A stretch of DNA of 64,000 nucleotides from Candidatus Gastranaerophilales bacterium (GTDB lineage Bacteria > Cyanobacteriota > Vampirovibrionia > Gastranaerophilales > Gastranaerophilaceae). The position numbers and the translations under genes are program-made. Each line of letters opens with the position of its first letter. Position 1 is the first letter of the stretch. The notes beneath the pieces are model-generated. The model saw nothing but the letters and a program-made list of their open reading frames with translations, was not told where the DNA came from and did no database searches. The stretch spans positions 62,001 to 126,000 of the forward strand of contig CALUQX010000001.1 of assembly GCA_944323045.1 (NCBI GenBank). The letters run 5' to 3'. Positions 7,898 through 18,240 of the stretch are shown one piece after another.

Positions 7898-10186
7898 ATG
7901 CTGAATTTTTTATTTGCTAAAAACAAAAATAAATTTGACAAATGTGAAAAACTCAACGAAATTTATGCAAAACTTTTATCTAAATATAGTTTTGATAATA
8001 TTCCGGAAGACCGGAAAAAATATCTCACAGAAATAGTTGAAAAGAACGGATATCTGCCATATCCACATATCAAAGCATTAGAAGAGTTAACAAATGAAGA
8101 AGTCCTTTTTGCCCTGCAAATCAAGTGGAGTCAAAACGGCATATTTAAAGACGGAAAATTTGATTTTGAAGACGATAAGATTAGTGTACTGGCGAGGAAC
8201 AATGTCAAAGATTCAGGCTGGTTCAAACGCGAGGGGCATGACATAAAATTGATTAACCTTGCCGGATTAGGCGACGGCAATAAGTCTAAAGAAACAGGAA
8301 AATTTTTTGATTGGCTGCGTCAGTTATTAATTTTGCCAACCGGAAATTTAGAAAATAATATATTTAATACAACAATTTATCTTATACCGTTTCATCCAAG
8401 AGAATTCGGCTGCGCATACCTGCCGAAAAGTACAGAAGTAAGTGAGAATCTTCTGGATCTGGAGATAAAAGGGTTGACGGATATGGATGCAAAACAACAG
8501 GTACAGACATTTATTGAAATGGCACAGCTTGCCGGACATCCTGTTATTTATGATATTTTGCCGCAGACTGGAAGATTTTCTAAAGCAGTTCTTGCCAATC
8601 CGCATATCGCACGCTGGTTTGACATTACAGAACTCAATTTAAAAATCGATGAATGTGTAGAAAAAATCGCAAACGATTTGTCCGGCGAATACGACAGTGA
8701 TGACATTGAGTTAATGAAACGGATTTACAAGCAATCACAGCAGGGCTGTGCAGGAGATTTGAGCGAACACTATCAGATTATGTTCAATAACTTTGAAGAT
8801 AAAATGCTTGAACTTAAGAAAGAATATTCAAATAAAATGCTTAGTTTCCCTATCCAGCAAAAAATTCACAAACGCGTAAAGGAAATTGTTGCACGAATTC
8901 AAGAGGTAGGTACTAATAAAAAATTAGAAGAAGACGATATAACAAAACAGCTTGATATAATTCAGGAACTGATAAAAATCGGTTTATGGCCGGCACCGGG
9001 CGGGGCATGGTGTTCTGCCGGAATTCCTGTTTATGACAAAATGAGCGAATGCGGCGGATATCCGACATTTAAACATTTTGATTACAAAGGAGAAGATGTT
9101 ACAGAATTTGCAAATCTTGACTGTCAGACACCGTATTATTTTGTTAACCTTGAAAACGGCTCTTACAACAAAGAAGTTATCGACTTTTTCTTAAATGCAA
9201 TGAAAACTTTGCAGAAAGATTACAACTTTGACGGATTCAGGGTTGACCATATCGACCATATTGTAGATAAAGTTTCTGAAAAAGACGGAGTGCCGATTAG
9301 TTACCGTGCACCGCGAAAAGTTCTTGGTGAACTAAATAGAATGATGAAACAGGAAATTCCGTATTTTGCGACGCTTGCTGAATACATGTTGTGGGATGAC
9401 TTTTTGAAAGAGTATCATAAAGACATGAGTTTTGACCTTTTATGGGGAAATGATATTGTTTCTCAATCAAGCAAAGCACCGGAAACAATTGTCGAAGATA
9501 ATCAGCATCTCGCAAATTACAATACTGCATTGAAAAATAGTGATTACCTTTCTATTCTGAAAACTTATAACAATCAGGACGGCGAATTCAGATGTATTGA
9601 CCAGTATCCGGGACAACTTGGCGAACAGGGTGCTTTATACAAATGGTTTAAGTATAAATTTTTACCGGGCGGAAAATTTGCACAACGCCCTGTGCTTTAT
9701 GTAGACGGAGATGAAAGTTTCACCAAACGCGGAATAGAAAGTGTCATCGGAGAAGAAATGTCTATGCCGCGAGAAAAAAATTATCAATTCTTTGAAAAAT
9801 TTAATGCGATTGATAAATTTGTAAAATCTAATCCGATTATTACAGATGGCGAAGCGCAGATAATCTGTCAGGATGATGATGGTTTTGTCTCATGGATTAT
9901 TACAAAAGAACCGTTGAAAACAGCGTTTTTAATAACATCAAATTATAAATATCCAACAGAAAAAGTTTGTGTAGAAGATGAAAATGGCTCACATCCGGCT
10001 ATTGTTGAAGGGAAGAGTGTTTTTAATAAAACTGTTCAACTTCCTTGTGATTACTCAGTTGAAAACGAATATGAACTTGTTAACGGCGAGTATGTGGCAA
10101 AAGAATTAAAACTTATCGGCAACCACGTCGAATTCGGCGAATTAAAACCGGGTGAGTTTTCAATAATTGAACTTAAACGTCAATAA
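7898..10186 (+). CDS. GH13-type (alpha-amylase family) glycoside hydrolase or transglycosylase
   Basis: A large cytoplasmic protein of 762 residues with no signal peptide. The catalytic barrel is recognised from GFRVDHIDHI near residue 446, where the Asp would be the nucleophile, and from LAEYM near 495, where the Glu would be the acid/base. This is the region II and III pattern of the alpha-amylase clan. The N-terminal 300 residues match no domain I can name. The likely substrate is an alpha-glucan such as glycogen or maltodextrin; hydrolysis and transglycosylation cannot be told apart. AGGGGA precedes the ATG. It stands alone, with recN transcribed from its own promoter 40 bp after the stop. 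Confidence 0.72.
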   Translation: MLNFLFAKNKNKFDKCEKLNEIYAKLLSKYSFDNIPEDRKKYLTEIVEKNGYLPYPHIKALEELTNEEVLFALQIKWSQNGIFKDGKFDFEDDKISVLARNNVKDSGWFKREGHDIKLINLAGLGDGNKSKETGKFFDWLRQLLILPTGNLENNIFNTTIYLIPFHPREFGCAYLPKSTEVSENLLDLEIKGLTDMDAKQQVQTFIEMAQLAGHPVIYDILPQTGRFSKAVLANPHIARWFDITELNLKIDECVEKIANDLSGEYDSDDIELMKRIYKQSQQGCAGDLSEHYQIMFNNFEDKMLELKKEYSNKMLSFPIQQKIHKRVKEIVARIQEVGTNKKLEEDDITKQLDIIQELIKIGLWPAPGGAWCSAGIPVYDKMSECGGYPTFKHFDYKGEDVTEFANLDCQTPYYFVNLENGSYNKEVIDFFLNAMKTLQKDYNFDGFRVDHIDHIVDKVSEKDGVPISYRAPRKVLGELNRMMKQEIPYFATLAEYMLWDDFLKEYHKDMSFDLLWGNDIVSQSSKAPETIVEDNQHLANYNTALKNSDYLSILKTYNNQDGEFRCIDQYPGQLGEQGALYKWFKYKFLPGGKFAQRPVLYVDGDESFTKRGIESVIGEEMSMPREKNYQFFEKFNAIDKFVKSNPIITDGEAQIICQDDDGFVSWIITKEPLKTAFLITSNYKYPTEKVCVEDENGSHPAIVEGKSVFNKTVQLPCDYSVENEYELVNGEYVAKELKLIGNHVEFGELKPGEFSIIELKRQ

Positions 10187-10189
10187 ATA

Positions 10190-10218
10190 TTGTTACAAAT
10201 ATTTTTTTGAGATATTCT
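10190..10218 (+). promoter_or_regulatory. Leaderless promoter of recN
   Basis: TTGTTA (10190-10195) and TATTCT (10213-10218) are exactly 17 bp apart. The -10 ends six bases before the recN ATG and there is no ribosome site between them. Transcription should start at or next to the start codon. Confidence 0.55.
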
Positions 10219-10224
10219 GAAAGT

Positions 10225-11886
10225 ATGATTAAGCAGTTAAGAATAAAAGATTACATTTTAATAGATGAACTTACAGCCAATTTTCACGAAGGCTTAAACG
10301 TAATCACAGGTGAAACAGGGTCAGGTAAAAGTATTCTTATCAATGCTATAGATTTAGCTTTTGCACCGAGAGTATCAAAAGAAGTTATTAAAACGGGAAA
10401 AGATAAAGCCGTAATAGAACTTGTTATTGAAAATCGCAGACATAATGTAGAAAAATTATTTGCGGAAAACGGCGTTGATTATTACGGCACTGAAATTGTT
10501 TTATCCAAAGAAATAACTAATAGCGCCGTAAGAACACGAGTTAATGGAACTCTCGTTAATCAGGATTTTGTAAAACATTTGAAAAATTTCTTTCTGGATA
10601 TACATTCCCAGCATCAGACGTATTCTTTTATGCAGCCAAAATCTCATATTGTACTTTTAGATAATTATGCAAAAGACTGCTACGGTGAAAAACTTGAGCA
10701 TTACCGTGAAACCTATAAAGAATATCAGAATTTAAAAAGTCAGCTTGAAGCCTTAAAGACTGCAGCCAATACAACAGAATCACAGCTTGAATTTTTAAAA
10801 TTCCAGATAAATGAAATTGAATCCGCTGAAATCCAAAGCGAAACAGAAGATGAAGACTTAAAAGCCGAATTGGAAGTTTTAGAAAATGCCGAAAAATTAA
10901 AAGAATTAACAGGCACTTCATACTGGGCAATCAACGGTGACGACGGCTCGATTATGGAAGCGTTGGGCAAGATTAAACAAAATGTTTCAAAAGCCGCATC
11001 TTACGATGAAAAACTTGTACCTATTGAACAGTGTTTGATTGATGCTATGGAAAATCTGCGCGAAGTCGGCGGCGATTTGAGAGATTACAGCCAGAAATTA
11101 GATAATGACACTGAAAGGCTGAATAATATTCAGGAAAGACTGTATATTCTGGACAAACTTAAACGCAAATACGGCGGAACGCTGCAAAGTGTACTGGAAA
11201 CTTTTGATAATCTTTCTAAAGAACTGTCTGCAATTGAATTCTCCACCCAGAATATTGATGAACTGGAAGAAAAAATTGTACATACAGAAAAACAACTTAT
11301 AGAAATGGCTAAAGAAATAAGTGAAAACAGAAATAATTATGCAAAAGTTTTGTCTTCACTTGTGCAAGATAAACTTGAAAAACTGGAATTGCCAAAAGCG
11401 CGTTTTGAAATAGCAGTTCGCCCGAAAGAATTGTCATTGGATGGGGCAGATGATGTTGAATTTATGATTTCAACAAATGTTTCCGAAGATTTGAAACCTC
11501 TTGCCAAAGTTGCATCCGGCGGCGAAATATCCCGCGTAATGCTTGCAATTAAATCTATATTTGCTCAGAGTGATGATATTAATACCGTTATTTTTGATGA
11601 AATAGATACAGGTATATCAGGAAAAGCCTCCCAGAGTGTTGCGGATGAAATTGTTGAATTATCTAAATATCACCAGATAATTTTAATTACGCATCAGGCA
11701 ATTATAGCCTCAAAAGCAGATAAACATTTTTATGTGAGAAAGTCGCAGAATGATGAAACTCAGGTTGAAGTTTACGTATTGACCGGAGAAAACAGAATTA
11801 AAGCACTTGCAGAACTCGCAGGCGGTGATATAAATGAACAATCTATTGAATTTGCAAAATCACTTATTCACTATCCTGTTTTGTAA
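10225..11886 (+). CDS. recN: DNA repair ATPase RecN
   Basis: SMC-like ATPase that acts at double-strand breaks before recombination. The 553-residue protein has the Walker A motif GETGSGKS close to the N-terminus, a long central region rich in Lys, Glu and Leu that fits coiled-coil arms, the ABC signature ASGGEISRVM, and Walker B in VIFDEIDTGISG. The length is normal for the family. An upstream TTG at 10207 would add six residues but lies inside the promoter; MIKQLRIKDY matches the usual RecN beginning. Its last 23 bases overlap the end of the convergent amidase gene. Confidence 0.93.
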   Translation: MIKQLRIKDYILIDELTANFHEGLNVITGETGSGKSILINAIDLAFAPRVSKEVIKTGKDKAVIELVIENRRHNVEKLFAENGVDYYGTEIVLSKEITNSAVRTRVNGTLVNQDFVKHLKNFFLDIHSQHQTYSFMQPKSHIVLLDNYAKDCYGEKLEHYRETYKEYQNLKSQLEALKTAANTTESQLEFLKFQINEIESAEIQSETEDEDLKAELEVLENAEKLKELTGTSYWAINGDDGSIMEALGKIKQNVSKAASYDEKLVPIEQCLIDAMENLREVGGDLRDYSQKLDNDTERLNNIQERLYILDKLKRKYGGTLQSVLETFDNLSKELSAIEFSTQNIDELEEKIVHTEKQLIEMAKEISENRNNYAKVLSSLVQDKLEKLELPKARFEIAVRPKELSLDGADDVEFMISTNVSEDLKPLAKVASGGEISRVMLAIKSIFAQSDDINTVIFDEIDTGISGKASQSVADEIVELSKYHQIILITHQAIIASKADKHFYVRKSQNDETQVEVYVLTGENRIKALAELAGGDINEQSIEFAKSLIHYPVL

Positions 11887-13225
11887 AAAAACTTTCAATA
11901 CCATCAGCTATCGCTTTAGCTGCAGCTTTTTGAAACTCAGATTCGCGCAGCAAAACACTGTCATCAGGATTAATCAGATAACCGACTTCTATCAAAACAC
12001 TCAAGGCATTAGTATTACGAACAAGTGCCAGACTTGCCTGACGTACTTTATCATTGTTCATACCTAACTGTGAAGTCATTTTATTTAAAATAGCATTGGC
12101 AAGCGGCTTTGACATATTATAGTAATAGAATACGCTTGTCCCGCGATTTTTATTCGGATCAAGATTGTCCGGAAGTGCATTGCCATGAATACTTATTAAA
12201 ATAACAGCATCCTGCTCATTTGCTTTATCAACTCTTTCTTTTAAACCGTGATAAGTATCGTGAGTGCGCGTCATATAAACATCTGCACCGCGCTTTTTTA
12301 ACTCATTATGCAGATCTTTTGCTATCAACAGATTAATATCTTTCTCTTTTTCTCCAAAACAGCTTACGGCACCGCACTCATATCCGCCATGTCCTGCATC
12401 CACCGCTATTTTTATACCTTTTAGCGGGTATTTTTTGTCAATTACATGCGGCTTGCGTATTTTCCAGATAAAATCATTACCTATAAATTCTCCGCTATAA
12501 CCGTATAATGTTTTACTGCCTGAGGTCTCAGAGTATGGAAAATCAAAGGTATATGGGGAATAATCTTTCACATTATATAGTTTCAATTCCATTGTAGAAC
12601 CTTCTGCAATAACAAATGGAACTTTTTTATCTAAATGAAACACAAATGTGTAAAATTTATCAGTATCAATAAAATCATACCCTTTAAGGTTAGCCTCTGC
12701 ATTTTCTTTGACTGTAATTACATTATTTTTAGAAATCCAGGCAGTCTCCAGATTATCCAAAACAACTCTGTAAAATCCGTTTTGTTCTCCGTTTACTGTG
12801 AGATTAACCCCGACAGGTAAATGCGACAGACGATTTATACCCGCATCAATCGGTGTTGATCGCAAAGGCACATTTTCAGCATTTGTCATAACAACTTTAT
12901 ATTCTGTAAAATCAATCTGTTTGGCTGCAGTTCCTGAATAAATTTTTGGCGTCGGTCTCGTAATTTTATAAATCTCTTTTTGAATAGAATCATCAAAGGT
13001 AAAAACATTTTCACCGATATTCAGCGGTACCACATATGCAAATGCTCCTTTTTTATTACGCGGAACAGGCTGCCCGTTTATCTTGAAATCACGTTCAGAA
13101 TTTCCTATAAAAAATGTTGTCCCCGAGTTAATAGTGACATTCTTTGCTTTTGGATATACAACTTCAAAGGCATTACAGTGAATTCCTAAAATAAAAGCAA
13201 TTAAAACTAAAAAAACTCTCTTCAT
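11864..13225 (-). CDS. N-acetylmuramoyl-L-alanine amidase (Amidase_3), exported
   Basis: Periplasmic zinc amidase that removes stem peptides from peptidoglycan. The start at 13225 gives a clean signal peptide of about 18 residues (MKRVFLVLIAFILGIHC, then NAF). An N-terminal beta-rich region with an SH3-like portion is followed by the catalytic domain in the last 180 residues. The zinc ligands are seen in AVDAGHGG, a Glu nearby (KEKDIN) and the ISIHGNA motif, with a final catalytic Glu in VLIEVGYL. The frame is open to 13255, but the added ten residues would spoil the signal peptide. No ribosome site is visible before 13225; a TATAAT sits exactly six bases upstream. Confidence 0.88.
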   Translation of the reverse strand: MKRVFLVLIAFILGIHCNAFEVVYPKAKNVTINSGTTFFIGNSERDFKINGQPVPRNKKGAFAYVVPLNIGENVFTFDDSIQKEIYKITRPTPKIYSGTAAKQIDFTEYKVVMTNAENVPLRSTPIDAGINRLSHLPVGVNLTVNGEQNGFYRVVLDNLETAWISKNNVITVKENAEANLKGYDFIDTDKFYTFVFHLDKKVPFVIAEGSTMELKLYNVKDYSPYTFDFPYSETSGSKTLYGYSGEFIGNDFIWKIRKPHVIDKKYPLKGIKIAVDAGHGGYECGAVSCFGEKEKDINLLIAKDLHNELKKRGADVYMTRTHDTYHGLKERVDKANEQDAVILISIHGNALPDNLDPNKNRGTSVFYYYNMSKPLANAILNKMTSQLGMNNDKVRQASLALVRNTNALSVLIEVGYLINPDDSVLLRESEFQKAAAKAIADGIESFFTKQDSE

Positions 13226-13231
13226 AAAACT

Positions 13232-13237
13232 ATTATA
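13232..13237 (-). promoter_or_regulatory. -10 element of the amidase gene, leaderless arrangement
   Basis: A perfect TATAAT on the minus strand lies six bases before the amidase ATG. There is no Shine-Dalgarno sequence and no clear -35. Confidence 0.42.
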
Positions 13238-13331
13238 AAACAAAATCTTAAACAAATTTAATAAAATATTTTTTTCTATACCATTGTGCTACAATAATAG
13301 GTAAGACACTAATAAATAGGGGATAACCGTT

Positions 13332-15086
13332 TTGAGCAGAAGATTGAGAAACAGGGCTGAAGAGACTGAAAAAGAAAAACGAGTTCGTATATTTGACAGT
13401 TTACTCGGAATGCTTAATTTCTTTTTCATAGCATTTGCAGCAATGCTTATTATTTATCTGTTTTTTATTCAGGTTGTTGATGTAAAAAATTACCGTGCCA
13501 AAGCCAGAAGCCAACGTGTCGGAAGAATTTTTTCTATGCGCGGAGATATTTATGACAGAAACGGTATAAAACTTGCAACAGACAAAGTGTATTCTGATGT
13601 TTATGCCCACCCTGCAGATTATGACCACTCGGAAGAAGAATTGGCTAAAATGCTTGCCCCTATTTTGAAAATGCCAAAAGACAAACTGCTGCAAAAACTC
13701 AAAAAACCGGGACCGGTTATTACCCTGAAAAAAGATCTTGACAGAGCTACAGCAAAAGAAGTTGCGAAACTTCACCTGAGAGAAATCAGCTTAGGCAAAA
13801 AAAATACACGTGAATACCCGCAGGGAACTCTTGCAGCACATGTTTTGGGTTATTACAACTTTGACGCAGATATTGCCAACGGAGTTGAATACACTGCTAA
13901 AGACAAACTTGAACACGTTGTAAATACAGTCAAATTCCAAAAAACAAGAGATGGTAAAATTATATATGATTTTGCAACAGATCCGGTTGCAACCACAACA
14001 AATCCTAAAGGTGAAAATGTAACACTTACAATTGATGCCGCAATACAACACGTATGTGAAAAAGAAATAGAAAAAATGGTTAAAGAAAAAGAAGCAGAAC
14101 GCGGCACTGTAATAGTTATGAATCCTAAAAATGGTGAAATCCTCGCTTTTGCGGTTTATCCGACCTATGATCCGAATAATTATAAAAAAGCCACAATGGC
14201 GGAGATTAAAAACTGGGCATTGACGGATGTATTTCCTCCGGGATCTACTTTCAAAACCGTAACAGTTGCAAGTGCAATGGAACTTGGCAAAATTAATGCA
14301 AACTCCACAATTCTCGATACAGGTAAAATGACGATAGGCAAATGGGTTATTAAAAATTATGATTATGATGTTCACCCATATCCGGGTAATATAAACCTTG
14401 AATACCTGTTTGAACACTCAAGTAACATCGGGTCGTTAAAAGTCGCATTAATGATGCATCCACAAGAATTCTATGAAATGCTTAGAAAATTCGGCTTTGG
14501 AGAAAAAACAGGAATTGATCTGCCCGGCGAATCTGTAGGACTTCTTACAAACTGGAAATACTGGGATTTGGGGCTTCACAGTACTATGGGTTACGGATAC
14601 GGAACCTCTGTAACCGCAATACAGATGGCATCAGCAGTATCTGCCCTTGCAAACAACGGTGTCCGCGTCACCCCGCACGTAATAAAATACCCGCAGGAAG
14701 AATATGAACAGAAAGTTCATTACACAAGAGTAGTCAGCCCTGAAACGGCAAAAACTATAACCAAAATCCTTGCTGCAAGTGTTAACAACGGACGTTCTGT
14801 AATAAAAATGGACAGATATAATGTTGCCGCAAAAACAGGTACCTCCAGAAAACCTAAAGAAAATTCCGTCGGCTACACTCCATACAATTACACTTCAACA
14901 ATCGGATATTTTCCGGCGTCAGACCCGCAGGTATTGATATACGTTATGGTGGACAGCGCCAAAGTCGGCGCTATCTGGGGGAACACAGTTGCAGGTCCTG
15001 TTTTCCACGAAGTAGCAACGCAGGTTGCAAGAATTATGAACCTCAAACCTGACAAAGCTTCTGAAAAAAACAATAATAAAAATTAA
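13332..15086 (+). CDS. ftsI: Class B penicillin-binding protein (FtsI/PBP2 type)
   Basis: Membrane-anchored transpeptidase that cross-links peptidoglycan, probably in septum formation. The 584-residue protein has a short basic cytoplasmic tail, one transmembrane helix (about 23-48), the class B dimerisation domain, and a transpeptidase domain with the serine motif STFK near 302, SSN near 361 and KTGTS near 500. The start is TTG with GGGGA upstream. murE follows after 15 bp, the gene order of division and cell-wall clusters, which favours FtsI over an elongation PBP2. An extended -10 element (TGCTACAAT) lies about 45 bp upstream. Confidence 0.9.
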   Translation: MSRRLRNRAEETEKEKRVRIFDSLLGMLNFFFIAFAAMLIIYLFFIQVVDVKNYRAKARSQRVGRIFSMRGDIYDRNGIKLATDKVYSDVYAHPADYDHSEEELAKMLAPILKMPKDKLLQKLKKPGPVITLKKDLDRATAKEVAKLHLREISLGKKNTREYPQGTLAAHVLGYYNFDADIANGVEYTAKDKLEHVVNTVKFQKTRDGKIIYDFATDPVATTTNPKGENVTLTIDAAIQHVCEKEIEKMVKEKEAERGTVIVMNPKNGEILAFAVYPTYDPNNYKKATMAEIKNWALTDVFPPGSTFKTVTVASAMELGKINANSTILDTGKMTIGKWVIKNYDYDVHPYPGNINLEYLFEHSSNIGSLKVALMMHPQEFYEMLRKFGFGEKTGIDLPGESVGLLTNWKYWDLGLHSTMGYGYGTSVTAIQMASAVSALANNGVRVTPHVIKYPQEEYEQKVHYTRVVSPETAKTITKILAASVNNGRSVIKMDRYNVAAKTGTSRKPKENSVGYTPYNYTSTIGYFPASDPQVLIYVMVDSAKVGAIWGNTVAGPVFHEVATQVARIMNLKPDKASEKNNNKN

Positions 15087-15101
15087 TAAGGAGAGATAAA
15101 A

Positions 15102-16574
15102 ATGAAACTCGATGAACTAATTGAACATTTAGATTATAAAGACTTAATTAACTTTAAAAATATTGATATAACAGGAATTTCTTACAATTCTAAAACAACG
15201 AAGAAAGGCGATATATTTGTCTGCCTTGTAGGTGAACATACTGACGGGCATGAATATGCTAAAAATGCCTTAGAAAACGGTGCTGTAGCACTACTAGTTG
15301 AACGTCAGCTTGATTTTAAAGTGCCGCAGGTTGTAGTCTCCTCTACACGTCATAAAATTGCCGACATTGCTGACAGATTTTATTCAAGTCCTTCCGAAGG
15401 TCTAAATCTGATAGGAATTACAGGCACAAATGGTAAAACAACAGTAACACATTTGATTCAAAAAATCTTTGAAGAAAATGGTCAAAAATGTGCACTCATC
15501 GGAACTTTGGGGTATAAATTATCATCTGACGGCGAATACAGAGATGCAAAACACACAACACCGCAGGCTCCGGAACTTCAGGCAACATTGAGAATGATTA
15601 AAGATGTTGAAAAAATAGACAATGTTGTTATGGAAGTGAGTTCTCACGCACTGGATCAAAACCGCGTGGGCGGCTGTCGTTTTAACGGAGCTGTGCTTAC
15701 TAATCTGACTCAGGATCATTTAGATTATCACATTACAATGGATAATTATTTTGAAGCTAAAGCATTACTTTTTAAAGGATTGAAGGAAGGTAATTTTGCA
15801 GTAATAAATGCTGATGATAATTATGCAGATAGATTCTTGAGTGTTGTGCCGGAAGGTGTTAAAAAACTTACCTATGGTGTAAAGAAAAATGCGGATGTAA
15901 TGGCAAAAGACATAGAATTTTCAATGAACGGTGCTGAATTTACACTTGTCACCGGCGGTAAGGAATATCCGGTAAATCTTCATATGAACGGAATGTTCAG
16001 TGTCTATAACGTACTTGCTGCTGTAACAACAGCCATTGCGCAGGGAATTGATATAAACATTTCGTTAAAAGCCCTGCAAAATGTCAAAGGTGTTGCAGGA
16101 AGATTTGAAGTAGTTGTAAAAAAACCGCTTGTAATTGTGGATTACGCCCACACTCCTGACGGACTGGAAAATGTACTGAATTCTGCAAGAGAAATAACGC
16201 CAAAAGATGGTCGTCTGATTTGTTTGTTTGGATGCGGCGGGGACAGAGATGCAACTAAACGTCCAAAAATGGGCGCTATTGCAGAAAAAATTGCTGACAA
16301 AATAATTATCACAAGCGACAACCCGCGTTCTGAAGACCCGCAGCAAATCATCACGGATATTATTGCCGGCTTAAAATCAGTAGCGGCGGACAAAGTTACT
16401 GTAGAACCTGATCGAGGCAAAGCAATTGAGTTATTGAAAACCCTTGCAAATAACAATGACGTTGTTGTTATAGCCGGTAAGGGGCACGAAGATTATCAGA
16501 TACTTAAAGATAGAACTATTCATTTTGATGACCGTGAACAGGCAAGAAAAGTCTTTGAAGGCAGTGTGATATAA
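15102..16574 (+). CDS. murE: UDP-MurNAc-tripeptide synthetase MurE, meso-DAP type
   Basis: Cytoplasmic ATP-dependent ligase that adds the third residue to the UDP-MurNAc dipeptide. The 490-residue protein has the P-loop GTNGKTT near 109, the central Mur-ligase domain with carbamylated-lysine surroundings, and DNPRSEDP near 407. The DNPR signature is the one found in enzymes specific for meso-diaminopimelate, so a DAP-type wall is predicted. GGAGAG precedes the ATG. It is in an operon with ftsI (15 bp gap). Confidence 0.94.
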   Translation: MKLDELIEHLDYKDLINFKNIDITGISYNSKTTKKGDIFVCLVGEHTDGHEYAKNALENGAVALLVERQLDFKVPQVVVSSTRHKIADIADRFYSSPSEGLNLIGITGTNGKTTVTHLIQKIFEENGQKCALIGTLGYKLSSDGEYRDAKHTTPQAPELQATLRMIKDVEKIDNVVMEVSSHALDQNRVGGCRFNGAVLTNLTQDHLDYHITMDNYFEAKALLFKGLKEGNFAVINADDNYADRFLSVVPEGVKKLTYGVKKNADVMAKDIEFSMNGAEFTLVTGGKEYPVNLHMNGMFSVYNVLAAVTTAIAQGIDINISLKALQNVKGVAGRFEVVVKKPLVIVDYAHTPDGLENVLNSAREITPKDGRLICLFGCGGDRDATKRPKMGAIAEKIADKIIITSDNPRSEDPQQIITDIIAGLKSVAADKVTVEPDRGKAIELLKTLANNNDVVVIAGKGHEDYQILKDRTIHFDDREQARKVFEGSVI

Positions 16575-16683
16575 CAATAAAAAGTGATTAGGTGATTAAG
16601 TGACTAAGAATGTTTGTTGGGTATTCCTGCCAAACAAACCTGATTTAGGAACACACCACCGAATGATAATTAAAGGACGAATA

Positions 16684-17589
16684 ATGTATACAAAACCATT
16701 AATTGAACAACATTTTCACGGGGCTTTCGGGGTGAACTTCAACACCGCAAGTGCTGATGATATTTTATTTCTTGCAAAAGAAATAAAAAAATACGGTATA
16801 GGCGGAATTTTTCCAACTATTGTAACTGATACAATAGAAAACACACGCAGAGCTATTTCTACAATCAAAAACGCCGCTGAACGCCAAACTTACGATATGG
16901 CGAAAATTTTCGGCATCCACCTTGAAGGTATATTCCTCAACCCGAAGAAAAAAGGCATCCATGATGAAAAATTGTTTCTGACTCCGACAGTCGAAAATTT
17001 TCGCCTGATAGAAGACGATTTTATAAAAATAGTTACTCTTGCGCCGGAACTTGCAGCGCCTGAACTTTTGTCTTATCTTGCTCAAAAAGATATCAAAATA
17101 CAGGCAGGACACTGCATTGGAGGTGATTTAAGCGGATGTACAGGGGCAACTCATACCTTTAACGCAATGGAAGGAATCTCTCACCGTGGAAAAAGTACAG
17201 CACTTTCTGCCCTGATTAATGATGATATTTATACAGAAATTATCGCAGACGGAGTTCATGTGTCTGATGATGCCCTAAAACTTCTTTTTAAATCCAAACC
17301 TCAGGATAAAATCCTGCTGGTTAGTGACTGTCTTCCTTGCACCGGTTCAAATTTAACAGAATTTGACTTTGCCGGCGAAAAAATTTATTACGACGGAAAT
17401 AAAGCCACCTCTAAAGAAGGAACACTAGCCGGCAGTACAACTCTTTTACCAGAGATAATTAAACGTCTGCATTCTGCCGGAATGTTCAATCCTGACTGGA
17501 TAAACAATCCGTATAAGTATCATAAAATCAATCTCACACAAAAAGTCGAATGGGATGACAACTGGAATATGGTGAATTCTTGTAAATAA
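16684..17589 (+). CDS. nagA: N-acetylglucosamine-6-phosphate deacetylase-like amidohydrolase
   Basis: Deacetylates GlcNAc-6-phosphate for amino-sugar or wall recycling. The amidohydrolase features are QHFHG near the N-terminus (metal site), HLEG with the following PKKKG, AGHC, ATHTFNAM, ADGVHVSDD and a LVSDC strand with the catalytic Asp; this order is that of NagA. At 301 residues it is shorter than typical NagA (about 380) and lacks the N-terminal beta-sandwich strands. The frame is open from a GTG at 16600 that lies inside a GTGATTA repeat; the ATG at 16684 has AAAGGACG upstream and is preferred. The C-terminal strands also look short, so activity should be tested. Confidence 0.72.
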   Translation: MYTKPLIEQHFHGAFGVNFNTASADDILFLAKEIKKYGIGGIFPTIVTDTIENTRRAISTIKNAAERQTYDMAKIFGIHLEGIFLNPKKKGIHDEKLFLTPTVENFRLIEDDFIKIVTLAPELAAPELLSYLAQKDIKIQAGHCIGGDLSGCTGATHTFNAMEGISHRGKSTALSALINDDIYTEIIADGVHVSDDALKLLFKSKPQDKILLVSDCLPCTGSNLTEFDFAGEKIYYDGNKATSKEGTLAGSTTLLPEIIKRLHSAGMFNPDWINNPYKYHKINLTQKVEWDDNWNMVNSCK

Positions 17590-17655
17590 ATATTACACGG
17601 GTAGCAAAAAATTCTTATTACGATTTTTCCATAAACAAAAATGGAGAAATATACT

Positions 17656-18171
17656 ATGCAACTAACCCCTGTTAATTACAATTTTGATTCTTACAAAACA
17701 AACACAACGGCATTTCGCGGATATACAACTATTGCAGAGCCGCTTATTGAAGACTTTAGCAAAGATGTATTTCTGACGACAAAGAGTTCTCGACTGCTGA
17801 AAAAAGTCGAAGTACTGTTTGATGAAACATGGCAAGAATACAAATCTAAAAAACTAAAAAGCATTCCGGAATTCAAGCATATAAGAAGAGATTCAAATGT
17901 TACCCTTAAACCGATATATTACGGAAAACAAAATGAAATTCTTCTGAATATTGATAGAGGAGAAGAAATAGAACGGGTAACAATTCCGCGTGAACGGCAT
18001 AATTCGTATAAGTATGAAAAAATAAAAAGAACACCATATGGTACAGCTACTTTAAAAACATACAATTCAAATATTCAAAAAGATGAAGCAATGGATTCAC
18101 GCATAAATATGTTGCTGGAAGAGTATCTCGCAGATTTCTTCAAAAACAGAAGAGGTAATGTTATATATTAA
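17656..18171 (+). CDS. Hypothetical protein with an N-terminal TAFRG segment
   Basis: I do not recognise the family. The 171-residue product is polar and basic, with no signal peptide or membrane segment. It starts MQLTPVNYNF and carries TTAFRG around residue 18, resembling the MQINNC...SSSFGM start of the protein at 63285. The C-terminal half is Lys and Arg rich and ends in an acidic-hydrophobic helix. An ATG at 17641 is in frame, but GGAG at 17643 sits nine bases before the ATG at 17656, so the second start is used here. It stands alone before the rnpB terminator. Confidence 0.6.
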   Translation: MQLTPVNYNFDSYKTNTTAFRGYTTIAEPLIEDFSKDVFLTTKSSRLLKKVEVLFDETWQEYKSKKLKSIPEFKHIRRDSNVTLKPIYYGKQNEILLNIDRGEEIERVTIPRERHNSYKYEKIKRTPYGTATLKTYNSNIQKDEAMDSRINMLLEEYLADFFKNRRGNVIY

Positions 18172-18240
18172 TATTGTACTTCTGATTGAATAATGTATGT
18201 TGTATTTTATCAAACACGCATTTAAATAATAAACTATTAC

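Noticed and set aside
13791-14417. Long minus-strand open frame opposite the penicillin-binding protein gene
   Set aside because: Cys/Tyr/Phe-rich product typical of the antisense of an AT-rich gene; the plus strand encodes all transpeptidase motifs.
16600-16683. Longer NagA-like protein from the GTG at 16600
   Set aside because: The added 28 residues come from a GTGATTA repeat and unrelated sequence; AAAGGACG before the ATG at 16684 decides the start.
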